Below are positions 25,860-33,883 of a stretch of 64,000 nucleotides of DNA, piece by piece. The stretch covers positions 1 to 64,000 of the forward strand of contig NZ_JAIVAJ010000010.1 of assembly GCF_020171725.1 (NCBI RefSeq), read 5' to 3'. The DNA comes from Halobacillus litoralis (GTDB lineage: Bacteria; Bacillota; Bacilli; Bacillales; Halobacillaceae). Each line of letters opens with the position of its first letter. Position 1 is the first letter of the stretch. The notes beneath the pieces were generated by a model. It made no database searches, was not told the origin of the DNA, and worked only from the letters and a program-made list of their open reading frames with translations. The translations under genes were made by a program, and so were the position numbers.

Positions 25860-26061
25860 ACTTTGCTCTCTCTCCTTAATTCAACATAATCATATCCTCA
25901 CTTATTCTATACCACATAAAGCCTCTGTTCATAGGCAAATTGTTCGACATTATCTCTTATTTTTCTTAGACTGTAGGGTGTTTTGATGAAAGCAGAGAGT
26001 ACAGAAAGCTTAAAAGGGTATACTTATGACAAAACGAGTCGAACGATGAGGAGGAAATATT

Positions 26062-27096
26062 ATGAAAGCAGCACAAGTGATGGGGTATGGCGGCTTTGAC
26101 CAACTTCAAGTCGTTGACGTCGACCAGCCAAAGCCGAAAGAAGGCGAAGTGTTAATACGCGTAAAAGCATGTGCTATCAATAATACAGAAATCTGGATGA
26201 GAGAAGGGGCCTATGGTGCGGGCGAAGAGTCCGGCTGGCGTCCGGAAGGCGTACAGTTTCCGCGTACACCAGGCTCGGATATTACGGGCGATATCGTCGA
26301 GGTCGGACAAGGCGTGGACGAGTCCCGAGTCGGAGAGCAGGTCGTCGTGTTTCCTTTCACTTCAACAGGAGAGCCTGGAGAAGAGCACATTTCGGACGAT
26401 ATGAGCTTTATCGGCTCTGAATATGATGGGGGATATGCCGAATACGTCGTCTGGCCGGCGGAGCTTTGCTATCCGATGGCGTTATCCTCTTATGAAGAGA
26501 GTGCCGTATTCTCTGTCAGTGGATTAACCGGCTGGCATATGGTCGAGCAATTGAACCTGAAACCGGGGCAGACGGTTATGGTCACAGGCGCGAACGGCGG
26601 TGTAGGGTCGCTCAACGTCCAGATTGCATCCCGCGTCTTCGGTGCCAACGTAATCGCCATCGTCGGAGACTTGGCGCTTCGGGACCGTATGAAAGAGCTC
26701 GGTGCGACACACGTCTTGTCCTACCGTTCTGATTCATTAGAGGAAGACATCCTGAAAGCGAATGGAGGACCGATTGATGCGGTTCTCGATGTAGTCGGTG
26801 ACGCCTTGTTCGATATTTCCTTGAATGTATTGAAAAAAGGAGGCAGCTTCTGTACATCCGGATCCTCGGGTGGTCAGATTACAGAGCTTGATTTCAGAAC
26901 GATGTACTTGAAGCACATTGCCCTGCTTGGATCGGTTCTTGGAACCCGTGAAGACTTCCGTAAGCTTATGGAAGCGGTACGTGAGGGGAAAGTGAAGCCG
27001 ATTATTGATAAAACGTTCCCGCTGGATGAAGCGCAGGAAGCTCAGAAATATTTCAAAAATGGCAAGACGTTAGGTAAAGTTGTGATTTTACCTTAA
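26062..27096 (+). CDS. Medium-chain dehydrogenase/quinone oxidoreductase family protein
   Basis: The 344-residue protein shows the MDR layout: an N-terminal GroES-like catalytic domain (GEVLIRVKACAINNTE, PGSDITGDIVEVG) and a Rossmann domain with VTGANGGVGSLNVQIASR. The catalytic and structural zinc cysteines of true alcohol dehydrogenases are missing. It is thus more likely a zinc-free NADPH:quinone or enoyl reductase. GAGGAGG precedes the ATG. Single-gene unit with its own terminator. Confidence 0.85.
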   Translation: MKAAQVMGYGGFDQLQVVDVDQPKPKEGEVLIRVKACAINNTEIWMREGAYGAGEESGWRPEGVQFPRTPGSDITGDIVEVGQGVDESRVGEQVVVFPFTSTGEPGEEHISDDMSFIGSEYDGGYAEYVVWPAELCYPMALSSYEESAVFSVSGLTGWHMVEQLNLKPGQTVMVTGANGGVGSLNVQIASRVFGANVIAIVGDLALRDRMKELGATHVLSYRSDSLEEDILKANGGPIDAVLDVVGDALFDISLNVLKKGGSFCTSGSSGGQITELDFRTMYLKHIALLGSVLGTREDFRKLMEAVREGKVKPIIDKTFPLDEAQEAQKYFKNGKTLGKVVILP

Positions 27097-27124
27097 ACAG
27101 AAAAGATTCTGGATAACATAATGG

Positions 27125-27158
27125 AAAAAGGATCAGGCTTTGCTGCCTGATCCTTTTT
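27125..27158. terminator. Terminator between convergent oxidoreductases
   Basis: AAAAAGGATCAGGC and GCCTGATCCTTTTT form a perfect stem with A and T tails on either side, suited to both directions. Confidence 0.92.
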
Positions 27159-27187
27159 GGTTTCGGTGGGTTATTTTTCAAACGCAC

Positions 27188-28111
27188 TTAGATTGTAAAT
27201 GTGACGCCTGTGAGTTCTTCTGAGCGTTTCCAAAGGATGTCTGCCTCGATGACATCGTAGGCTTTAGTGATGGGTTCAACAACGACTGGATCGCCTTTGA
27301 ATTCCTGGAATCCGGAAGGGCCGAAGTATTCGCCTCCCTGCACGGATGGATCGGTCGCAGCGCGGATGCCGGGAAGGGCTCCGTTGAACGCATCTTGTGT
27401 CATGACGTTGAAGAGTGGTCCCACTACTTTAAACAGAAGCTTATCTTCAATATGACGCGTCAGGTTCGTCGTCGCTACCCCTGGGTGAGCGGCTACGGTT
27501 TTGACAGGAATGCCGGCATCGTTGAGCTTCCTCTGCAGTTCAAAAGTGAAGAGCAGGTTGGCGAGCTTGGATTGAGAATAGGACTTCATCGGCGTGTAGC
27601 CGCCATTTTCGAATAGTAAGTTGTCGAAGTCCATCTTGCCTTGGCGGTGGGCATTGCTGCTGATGTTCACGATGCGTGCACCAGCCGTCTTTTTGATCGT
27701 GTCGAAAAGAAGGCCCGTCAAGGCGAAATGCCCGAGGTGGTTGATGCCAAGCTGCTGCTCAAAGCCATCTTTCGTCTGACCATAAGGCGTCGTCATCACT
27801 CCGGCATTGTTTAATAGAATATCCAGACGGTCGTACTTTTGCTTGAAGGCATGGGCGAATTGATGGACAGATTCCAAGTCTCCGAGGTTCAGTTCCATCA
27901 CTTCAATATCGGCTTCAGGCGTCTCTTTCGTCAGCTTCGCATGGGCTTCCTGCCCGCGCTCGATCGACCTCGAGGCGAGAATCACCTTAGCCCCTCTTTT
28001 GGCAAACACGTTGACAGCCTCATACCCGAGGCCTCCGTTTCCCCCTGTGACGATAATAACTTGTCCCTCTAATGATGGGATATCAATCAATGACCATTCA
28101 CGTTGACTCAC
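27188..28111 (-). CDS. Short-chain dehydrogenase (retinol dehydrogenase-like)
   Basis: The 307-residue protein has the SDR cofactor loop VTGGNGGLGYEAV (near residue 20), LLNNAGVM near 100, and the active-site YSQSKLANLLF. Its length and the LNNAGVM...YSQSKLAN pattern match the WWOX/retinol-dehydrogenase-like SDR subgroup common in soil bacteria. The start is GTG, 9 nt after GAGAGGA. Substrate unknown. Confidence 0.87.
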   Translation of the reverse strand: MSQREWSLIDIPSLEGQVIIVTGGNGGLGYEAVNVFAKRGAKVILASRSIERGQEAHAKLTKETPEADIEVMELNLGDLESVHQFAHAFKQKYDRLDILLNNAGVMTTPYGQTKDGFEQQLGINHLGHFALTGLLFDTIKKTAGARIVNISSNAHRQGKMDFDNLLFENGGYTPMKSYSQSKLANLLFTFELQRKLNDAGIPVKTVAAHPGVATTNLTRHIEDKLLFKVVGPLFNVMTQDAFNGALPGIRAATDPSVQGGEYFGPSGFQEFKGDPVVVEPITKAYDVIEADILWKRSEELTGVTFTI

Positions 28112-28257
28112 GCTAAACCATCCTCTCCAATTAAATCAATCTACTTCTATAGTACGGCTTTTTAGAATCATTTGTAAAAAGATGTGAATGGTTGAGTGTG
28201 CTGAACCTTGTTGGATTTATGGTAGAATAATCTTAAAAGTTAGAGGAGGAATGGAAT

Positions 28258-28635
28258 ATGTCAGAGTTTGTAACTTCAATCAACTGTATGGATGGACGAG
28301 TCCAGCTGCCTGTTATTCACTGGATGCAGGAGAAATATGACGTGCCTTACGTCGATATGATTACAGAAGCAGGACCGAACAAAGTGGTGCTTCAAGGAAC
28401 AGAGGATCAGATCAAAGCGATCCAAGCCAAAGTTCAGGTTTCTGTTGATGCCCACGGATCGAAAACACTTGCGATCGTCGGTCACGAAGGCTGCGCTGGA
28501 AACCCAGTTCCTCGCGAGAAGAAGTGGGAAGAAATCAAAGAGGCCATCGAAGTCGTTAAAAGCTGGGACTACGGCATTGACGTCATCGGCCTTTATGTAA
28601 ATGGCGATTGGGAAGTAGAAGTTGTACAAGAATAG
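28258..28635 (+). CDS. Small carbonic-anhydrase-like zinc protein
   Basis: The 125-residue protein has the beta-carbonic-anhydrase zinc pattern C-x-D-x-R (C10, D12, R14) and H-x2-C (H76, C79, in GHEGCAG). It is little more than half the length of normal beta-CAs and lacks their helical additions. It thus belongs to the compact Pro_CA-like family. Zinc binding is likely; catalytic activity is uncertain. AGGAGGA lies 7 nt before the ATG. Single gene with terminator. Confidence 0.78.
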   Translation: MSEFVTSINCMDGRVQLPVIHWMQEKYDVPYVDMITEAGPNKVVLQGTEDQIKAIQAKVQVSVDAHGSKTLAIVGHEGCAGNPVPREKKWEEIKEAIEVVKSWDYGIDVIGLYVNGDWEVEVVQE

Positions 28636-28643
28636 ATTGATGG

Positions 28644-28677
28644 AGAGACGCCTATGAATGGCGTCTTTTTATTTTCA
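28644..28677 (+). terminator. Terminator after the carbonic-anhydrase-like gene
   Basis: AGACGCC and GGCGTCT pair across TATGAAT and are followed by TTTTATTTT. Confidence 0.85.
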
Positions 28678-28708
28678 GCGGGTCTCGAGAACACATGAGA
28701 AATTGACG

Positions 28709-28796
28709 AAAAAACGTGCAGAGAAGAAGTCTCAAGACTGTTTTGGCCTCATGACGAAGGCAAACGGTCCGGAGCCACTTGGTCTGCACGTTTTTT
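28709..28796. repeat. 88-nt structured inverted repeat (possible bidirectional terminator)
   Basis: AAAAAACGTGCAGA (28709-28722) and TCTGCACGTTTTTT (28783-28796) are perfect 14-nt complements enclosing 60 nt. The interior can form at least two further hairpins: AGTC-TCAA-GACT, and a bulged TTTG/CCT with AGG/CAAA. The result would be a branched structure with a closing stem ending in U runs on both strands. It adjoins the stop of the minus-strand regulator gene and could terminate it. Confidence 0.55.
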
Positions 28797-28802
28797 ACGT
28801 TG

Positions 28803-29339
28803 TTAATCGTCTTTGAAAGAAAGCAGGTTAAAGGCGAAGGCCTCTTGTCCCGTCGACTCTTTCTCTCTTTTCTGGATCAGTTCCCTGATTTCCCCATGCA
28901 AGTCTTCCCATTCCTTGAGCGTCATATGAACACGATGATGACTCATACGGGCGCTGGAATGATCAGGGGCGGGATCGGACTCGAGGTCATTCTTTAAGAC
29001 ATCCAACCCTCGTTTGAATTCCATCATCGATTGCGTGAGCAGCAGGTCCCTGTTCTCTTTCGCAAATTCCCCTTCGAATGAGAAGTCCTCATCGGTTAAG
29101 TGACGGGATGTGTAATAGCTTTCCTTCAAGTTGCCGACCATCTCTTCCCGTTCAATTTGAAGCAGGCCTAAATTCATCAGTTTTTTGATCGGATAGTACA
29201 GGCGGGATGGCTTCTCATTTACGTGAGCGGCCATCTCTTTTACGGTCTTGGCGTCATCCTCCACGCTTTTCATCAGTGCATTTAATTTCGGATCGAACAA
29301 CGCTTTTACCATTTCCGTGCTTTGGTTCACGATAACCAC
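28803..29339 (-). CDS. Winged-helix (ArsR-like) transcriptional regulator
   Basis: The N-terminal 75 residues form a winged helix (FDPKLNALMKSVEDDAKTVKEMAAH, then PSRLYYPIKKLMNLGLLQI). The C-terminal half is charged and helical, a probable dimerisation or ligand region. It diverges from an MFS transporter gene. Both start regions carry the same inverted sequence ATCGTTAAAATT, likely its operator. The most economical reading is a repressor of the exporter and of itself; the ligand is unknown. Confidence 0.8.
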   Translation of the reverse strand: MVIVNQSTEMVKALFDPKLNALMKSVEDDAKTVKEMAAHVNEKPSRLYYPIKKLMNLGLLQIEREEMVGNLKESYYTSRHLTDEDFSFEGEFAKENRDLLLTQSMMEFKRGLDVLKNDLESDPAPDHSSARMSHHRVHMTLKEWEDLHGEIRELIQKREKESTGQEAFAFNLLSFKDD

Positions 29340-29380
29340 CTCTTGATCTCAGTATATCAAAATTCATTTCACCGCTCAAA

Positions 29381-29492
29381 AAAATTTTAACGATGAAACC
29401 CCTTGTGCAGAAAAGGATCAAGCCATTCGAATCATTTCCACCTCTTTACAAATGATAAAAGAACGTGTTTAATTTGTTTTATCGTTAAAATT
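29381..29492. promoter_or_regulatory. Divergent promoter region with inverted operator-like pair
   Basis: AATTTTAACGAT (29383-29394) and ATCGTTAAAATT (29481-29492) are exact reverse complements, one just upstream of each divergent gene and oriented the same way relative to it. This symmetry suggests a regulator binding site at both promoters. Confidence 0.6.
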
Positions 29493-29513
29493 AATTTTAA
29501 TGGAGGGGTCGCA

Positions 29514-30755
29514 TTGCTGGAACTTTTGAAAAATCCTGCTTATTTGAAGCTTTGGTGTGCACAGATTATTTCGGAGCTCGGGGATGGGATTACGTTTATC
29601 GTTGTCATGTTTCTCGTCTCCGAGCAATCCAGTCATCCTGCCGTATTCAGTTTCATCCTGATGGCAGGCTATCTTCCTCATTTGTTATTGGGTGTATGGG
29701 CAGGACCTGTCATCGATCGTTTTTCGAAAAAATGGATCATGGTCAGCTCTGATCTGTACAGGCTGCTCATTTTGCTGCTGATGATTCCGTTTCATGATTC
29801 AGTCGTCATGCTTGTGACGCTTACGTTCCTGCAGGGGATCGGCACGGTGTTCTTTGAACCAGCGAGAACAGCAGCCATCCCGACTATAATCGAAGAAGAA
29901 CAGATTCCTAAAGCAGTGGGGCTCTCCCAATCGACCTTTACGACAATGAGAGTCCTCGCGCCGTCTATTGGAGGAGCTCTGTTGTTACTCGATCAAGTGT
30001 CCTGGGTGTTTGCAATCGATTCGGCTACATTTCTTGTCTCCGGAATTCTGCTTATGACAATCAAAATGAGTGGGACAGTTCATAAAGAAGGGGAGGAGAA
30101 AGATTCGTACTTGGAGTCCTTAAAGGGAGGCCTCCTTGAGGTGAAGCACAATATGTTTCTGAAAGGTATTCTGACACTGATGGTCGTGACGGCTTTCGTC
30201 ATGAGTATTGTCGGCGCCACGATTTTCGATGTGATCTTAAACGTATTTGAGGTCCAGGAGCTGCACTTTGGCATGCTGGAGTCAACGGAAGGGGTGTTCG
30301 GAATCATCGGCGCGCTGCTCATTCCATATTTTATGAAAAAGATGAAGTCCAATCAGCTATTGCTTATTGTCATTGGAGCGACAGGCGTCATAACCATTGC
30401 GATCGCACCCGTTTACCACGTTCATCAGGTGATTCCGTTTGCGCCACTGTACATATGGATGGCTTTCGTCGGGTTGTCCAGCACATGCCTGAATGTGCCG
30501 CTGAACAGCTTCATCATGCAGGTGATCCCGAATGACGTGCTTGGCAGAGTCTCCGGTCTAATGAATACCCTGCTTAATGCAGGGTTTCTGGTGGGACTTA
30601 CCTGCGGAGGAGGGCTGGCCTCTTTGGTGGGAGGGATCCCTACGGTCATAGCAGGTGGCAGTCTCCTTATCCTGGTGAGTTTGATTTTCCCATTTACGTC
30701 ATATTACCAAGCCCTTCATATCGAGAAAGACCGCCAAGCGTTTGCCTCCGCTTAA
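29514..30755 (+). CDS. MFS transporter
   Basis: About twelve hydrophobic segments over 413 residues. The cytoplasmic loop between helices 2 and 3 carries GVWAGPVIDRFSKKWIMVSSD, a variant of the MFS signature, and the layout resembles MefA/Bmr3-like drug exporters. I placed the start at the TTG at 29514, since GGAGGGG lies just upstream and the sequence MLELLKNPAYLKLWCAQ matches family N-termini. Earlier in-frame codons lie in the operator region. Probably controlled by the divergent regulator. Substrate unknown. Confidence 0.85.
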   Translation: MLELLKNPAYLKLWCAQIISELGDGITFIVVMFLVSEQSSHPAVFSFILMAGYLPHLLLGVWAGPVIDRFSKKWIMVSSDLYRLLILLLMIPFHDSVVMLVTLTFLQGIGTVFFEPARTAAIPTIIEEEQIPKAVGLSQSTFTTMRVLAPSIGGALLLLDQVSWVFAIDSATFLVSGILLMTIKMSGTVHKEGEEKDSYLESLKGGLLEVKHNMFLKGILTLMVVTAFVMSIVGATIFDVILNVFEVQELHFGMLESTEGVFGIIGALLIPYFMKKMKSNQLLLIVIGATGVITIAIAPVYHVHQVIPFAPLYIWMAFVGLSSTCLNVPLNSFIMQVIPNDVLGRVSGLMNTLLNAGFLVGLTCGGGLASLVGGIPTVIAGGSLLILVSLIFPFTSYYQALHIEKDRQAFASA

Positions 30756-30806
30756 AGCAACCATGTACAATAATGAGACAAACTATGTAGAAAAAAGGTG
30801 TTTTAA

Positions 30807-31925
30807 GTGGAAAAATATATCGTAGTCGGCGCCGGAATTCTCGGGGCTTCGACGGCTTATCATTTAGCAAAAGAAGGCGCAGAGGTGACGATTGTCGACC
30901 GGAACGATATCGGTCAGGCGACAGAAGCGGCCGCAGGGATTGTATGCCCTTGGCTCGCCCAGCGCCGCAATAAAAAATGGTACCGTCTCGTAAAGGGCGG
31001 TGCGAAATATTATCCAGAGCTGATCAGCGAATTGGAAGAAGCGGGCGAAACCGACACGGGCTACAAACGGGTCGGAGCCATCAGCCTGCAGCGTGACGAG
31101 GCGAAGCTTGAGAAAGCGATCGAACGCGTGACCAAGCGTAAAGAAGACGGCGCCCCTGAAATCGGCGACATCACGCGCTTGTCAGCGGAAGAAACGAAGA
31201 AGCGTTTCCCTGCCGTTGCGGAAGGGTACGAATCGATTCACGTCAGCGGAGCAGCACGTGTCAACGGACGGAAGCTCCGTGATGCCCTGCTGAGAACGGC
31301 AGAGAAGAACGGGGCTCATTTTATTCAAGGAAATGCCAGTCTGACGCATGATGGCAAGCATGTCACAGGCGCCCGAGTAAATTGCGAAACGTTGGAAGGA
31401 CGGGTGCTCGTAACGGGTGGAGCTTGGTCGAAGGAATTGCTCACTCCGCTTGGGGTTGAATTCCTTGTCTCTCCACAGAAAGCCCAGATTGTTCACTTGG
31501 AGCTTCCGAACGAAAAGACAGAAGACTGGCCGGTCGTCATGCCGCCGAATAACCAGTATCTGCTCGCATTCGAAGGAGGACGTGTCGTCATCGGTGCCAC
31601 GCACGAGCGTGAGGCCGGCTTCGATCCACGCCCGACAGCAGGCGGTCTCCATTATATTTTTGACAAGGCATTGGAGGTCTTTCCTGGATTGAAGGACAGC
31701 ACGTTCGTCGAAACACGTGTCGGGTTCAGACCGTTCACGCCGGGCTCCCTGCCTGTGTTCGGGGCTGTTCCTGATGTGGAAGGACTGTATGTGGCAAACG
31801 GACTCGGCGCATCGGGACTTACCTCTGGCCCTTATCTAGGGGCAGAGCTTGCGCGTCTTGTCCTTGGAAAAGAAACCGAGCTCGACCCGGCAGAATTTGA
31901 TGTGAATGAAGCCATCGGAGAATAA
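30807..31925 (+). CDS. FAD-dependent oxidoreductase (D-amino-acid oxidase/glycine oxidase-like)
   Basis: The 372-residue protein begins with a dinucleotide-binding motif, VVGAGILGASTAYHLA (residues 6-21), then VDRNDIG. The C-terminus has the family's second FAD contact, VANGLGASGLTSGPYLGAEL. This is the DAO fold, as in glycine oxidase ThiO and related amine oxidases. No thiamine or amino-acid genes adjoin, so the substrate is open. Start GTG after AAAAGGTG. Confidence 0.87.
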   Translation: MEKYIVVGAGILGASTAYHLAKEGAEVTIVDRNDIGQATEAAAGIVCPWLAQRRNKKWYRLVKGGAKYYPELISELEEAGETDTGYKRVGAISLQRDEAKLEKAIERVTKRKEDGAPEIGDITRLSAEETKKRFPAVAEGYESIHVSGAARVNGRKLRDALLRTAEKNGAHFIQGNASLTHDGKHVTGARVNCETLEGRVLVTGGAWSKELLTPLGVEFLVSPQKAQIVHLELPNEKTEDWPVVMPPNNQYLLAFEGGRVVIGATHEREAGFDPRPTAGGLHYIFDKALEVFPGLKDSTFVETRVGFRPFTPGSLPVFGAVPDVEGLYVANGLGASGLTSGPYLGAELARLVLGKETELDPAEFDVNEAIGE

Positions 31926-31931
31926 GTTGAT

Positions 31932-31962
31932 GAAGCCACCGGCATAGCGCCGGTGGTTCTTT
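31932..31962 (+). terminator. Terminator after the DAO-family gene
   Basis: AAGCCACCGGC and GCCGGTGGTT pair (end G-U) across ATAGC and are followed by CTTT. Confidence 0.8.
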
Positions 31963-32072
31963 GATTAGGAGGAGGCTTTTCTGAAGGAACGACGATTGAA
32001 TAGGAGAAGGAAGTTGCACTTCGCCGCTTCGGTGTGGCAAGGAAGGTCGCTCGGTTTCATTTTTTCGTATTC

Positions 32073-32102
32073 AAAAAGCCATCGGTAGAGCACCGGTGGC
32101 TT
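32073..32102 (-). terminator. Terminator of the VOC-family gene
   Basis: AAAAAGCCATCGGT pairs with ACCGGTGGCTT, with a T run on the minus strand. It follows the minus-strand gene starting at 32530. Its stem resembles the neighbouring 31932 terminator. Confidence 0.7.
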
Positions 32103-32116
32103 CGGATTGGAGACAA

Positions 32117-32530
32117 TCACCCTTTGTAATCACAGTATTCGATGATTGTTCCTTCAGTATCTGCTGGGTTTAGATAGATCAGGCGGCGGCCGTGTTTGTT
32201 GGTGCGGCGGGACCATTCGAGTGTACGGATTCCTTGTTCGCCGAGCTCGGCAATGGCCTTGTCTAAATCATCGACTCGATAAGCAAGGTGGTGGACGCCT
32301 TTGCCCTTTTGTTTGATAAACCGGGCGATGGGTGAGGTGGTGTTGTTGGTCGGCATCAATAGTTCGAACCGGTCGCCGTCAATGTCGATGATGGCGATTT
32401 CGCTCTCGACGCCCTCTGCTTCACTTCGGTAACGGTCTATGAGTTCCCCTTCCAGAACGGTCGTATAAAATTGAATGCTCTCTTCTATGTTTCGCACGGC
32501 AATGCCGGTGTGGTCGAATATTTTTTTCAT
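32117..32530 (-). CDS. VOC-family protein, methylmalonyl-CoA epimerase-like
   Basis: The 137-residue protein contains two VOC half-domains: FDHTGIAVRNIEESIQFY at the start (metal His near residue 6) and GVHHLAYRVDDLDKAIAEL near the middle. ELLMP and GTIIEY supply likely metal Glu residues. The pattern is close to methylmalonyl-CoA epimerase, but no mutase gene is nearby, so a different lyase or dioxygenase role is possible. ATG at 32530 was preferred over 32539 because AAGGA is 9 nt upstream. Confidence 0.8.
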   Translation of the reverse strand: MKKIFDHTGIAVRNIEESIQFYTTVLEGELIDRYRSEAEGVESEIAIIDIDGDRFELLMPTNNTTSPIARFIKQKGKGVHHLAYRVDDLDKAIAELGEQGIRTLEWSRRTNKHGRRLIYLNPADTEGTIIEYCDYKG

Positions 32531-32633
32531 CTGCCTCATTCCTTTCTCACTGTATCATGCCATACTTTACCCTAGTGTTGAAAGGTAGAGAGATCAAGGC
32601 GATAATGGATGAAAAAGGAAGTGGGGGGGGCGT

Positions 32634-33143
32634 ATGTCCGATTTATGGATTTGGCTTATGTTAGTTAGTTACTTGATCGTCGGATTAGTAGGGATGGTAT
32701 GGCTGACAGATAAGGATGACAAATCAGTCGTAAGCTGGTCAGTGATGCTGAGTTATCATTTAGTCAATCTATTCTTCGTGCAATTCCTCATGACGATAGC
32801 ACCTGATCAATCTTCAGGGAATGGAAATCCGCATATTCCTTATCTCCTGCTTTCGCTCGTGTTGTTCGTGTGGTTCTGCACGTGCGCCAGTATCGAGGCT
32901 TGGAAAAAATTAAGGGTCTTGGATTCCTGGTGGAAGATAGGCATCTTGCTTGTATCACTGCTGGGCAGCGGCGTGGGTCTCTTTTTGTTGCTTAATCTGA
33001 TTGAAACAATCAGGAATCAATTGGATTACCCCTACACATGGTGGGCGGATATGCATTTCAACAGTCTTTACTTTAGTTTTCCCTCTTATTTGCTAGGTCT
33101 GTCTCTTGCTATCTTAGCAGCATCGCTCTTTTCATGGAAATAG
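32634..33143 (+). CDS. Hypothetical multi-pass membrane protein
   Basis: The 169-residue protein has about five hydrophobic segments (near residues 5-24, 33-55, 66-88, 98-120 and 145-167) and few charged residues. No family recognised. A G-rich AAGGAAGTGGGGG precedes the ATG. Its stop codon lies at the base of the first RNA stem upstream of the 33216 gene, so translation of this gene's end could influence that fold. Confidence 0.68.
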   Translation: MSDLWIWLMLVSYLIVGLVGMVWLTDKDDKSVVSWSVMLSYHLVNLFFVQFLMTIAPDQSSGNGNPHIPYLLLSLVLFVWFCTCASIEAWKKLRVLDSWWKIGILLVSLLGSGVGLFLLLNLIETIRNQLDYPYTWWADMHFNSLYFSFPSYLLGLSLAILAASLFSWK

Positions 33144-33209
33144 GTCTTGTTATCTGGTCGTACATACAAGACCTCCTCCTATCAGCAACATAATCTGATA
33201 GGAGGAGGT
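33142..33209 (+). promoter_or_regulatory. Two competing RNA stems, one sequestering the RBS of the 33216 gene
   Basis: Stem 1: AGGTCTTGT (33142-33150) pairs with ACAAGACCT (33166-33174). Stem 2: ACCTCCTCCTATCAG (33171-33185) pairs with CTGATAGGAGGAGGT (33195-33209), a perfect 15 bp around a 9-nt loop. The two share bases 33171-33174, so they compete in part. Stem 2 buries the entire ribosome binding site GGAGGAGG; the ATG is 7 nt later. No T run follows, so it is not a terminator. Translational control is the likely role. Confidence 0.72.
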
Positions 33210-33215
33210 GAAAAA

Positions 33216-33455
33216 ATGGGGAACTGTCATTGGAATCAAACACTTGGACTTGCGCTGGCCTTTTTCGGGCTTTTTGCAGCACCAATTGGCCTTGCGGGTA
33301 TGGTAATTGGAGCGCTCCTAGCCCCTGTGTCCGCGGCTCCGTTCATTACGAATATCTTAATTTCGGTCCTCGTTCTGGCGGTGATCTACCTCGTTTTGTA
33401 CTTTGCCTTTCTGCGTCGGTATATTAGAGGAGTTTTCGGGAAGCACCATTCATAA
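33216..33455 (+). CDS. Small two-helix membrane protein, paralogue A
   Basis: A 79-residue protein with MGNCHW at the start, two long hydrophobic segments (about residues 9-35 and 44-66) and a basic end (RRYIRGVFGKHHS). It is paralogous to the 79-residue product at 33569: both share an early HW, GLAFF-x-LF-x2-PI-x-LAG, and FL-x-R. The ribosome site is inside a 15-bp hairpin. I know no named family; toxin-like, spore-membrane or stress proteins of this size exist, but function cannot be deduced. Confidence 0.75.
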   Translation: MGNCHWNQTLGLALAFFGLFAAPIGLAGMVIGALLAPVSAAPFITNILISVLVLAVIYLVLYFAFLRRYIRGVFGKHHS

Positions 33456-33532
33456 AGTATTTTGAGCCTACTACAGTCTCTAGTAGAACAACCATTTTTG
33501 GATAATCTAGTTACCCGTACAAGATTTAAATT

Positions 33533-33558
33533 CCCTGCCACATATCCTAAAGGCAGGG
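33533..33558 (+). promoter_or_regulatory. RBS-sequestering hairpin of the 33569 gene
   Basis: CCCTGCC (33533-33539) pairs with GGCAGGG (33552-33558) around a 12-nt loop. The right arm includes the ribosome site AGGGGG, with the ATG 10 nt after the stem. The position mirrors the hairpin before the paralogous gene although the sequences differ. An additional stem CTACTA/TAGTAG lies further upstream near 33470-33487. Confidence 0.6.
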
Positions 33559-33568
33559 GGTGAAAAAT

Positions 33569-33808
33569 ATGTTGAACGATCATTGGGGTTCACTGGGAGT
33601 AGGCCTTGCCTTCTTTGCACTGTTCCTTGTACCGATCGCCTTGGCAGGAGTTGCGGTTGCGGCTCTGTTTGCTGGTGGGCTACTAACTACAATTGTCCTG
33701 ATTGTTGTGCTCGTCTTTGCGATCGTGTTCACGGTTGTGTACTTTGTCTTTCTGAACCGCTTCTTGGAGCTAGTTTTTTCATGTCATAGACACAAGAAAC
33801 ACTCCTAA
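33569..33808 (+). CDS. Small two-helix membrane protein, paralogue B
   Basis: A 79-residue protein beginning MLNDHW, with two hydrophobic segments (about residues 9-38 and 40-66) and a His/Lys-rich tail (HRHKKHS). It has the same length and architecture as the product 114 bp upstream, so it arose by tandem duplication. I chose the ATG at 33569 over GTG at 33560, because the GTG is part of the ribosome site AGGGGGTG. Confidence 0.75.
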   Translation: MLNDHWGSLGVGLAFFALFLVPIALAGVAVAALFAGGLLTTIVLIVVLVFAIVFTVVYFVFLNRFLELVFSCHRHKKHS

Positions 33809-33820
33809 GAAAAAAAGAGG

Positions 33821-33878
33821 CTGTTGAGGGAAGTTACTCAACAGACTAAAAAAGAGGACCTGTTTCCAGGTCCTCTTT
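33821..33878. terminator. Double hairpin between convergent genes
   Basis: The first stem is CTGTTGAG/CTCAACAG. The second is AAAGAGGACCTG/CAGGTCCTCTTT around TTTC, followed by CTG. A run of A between them acts as a T run for the minus-strand gene. Together they terminate transcription in both directions. Confidence 0.82.
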
Positions 33879-33883
33879 CTGCT

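Noticed and set aside
25987..26060. Short frame before the MDR oxidoreductase gene
   Set aside because: It lacks a ribosome site and overlaps that of the downstream gene.
33171..33209. Reading the 15-bp stem as a transcription terminator
   Set aside because: It is followed by GAAAAAATG rather than a T run on the plus strand, and the right arm is the ribosome site of a gene.
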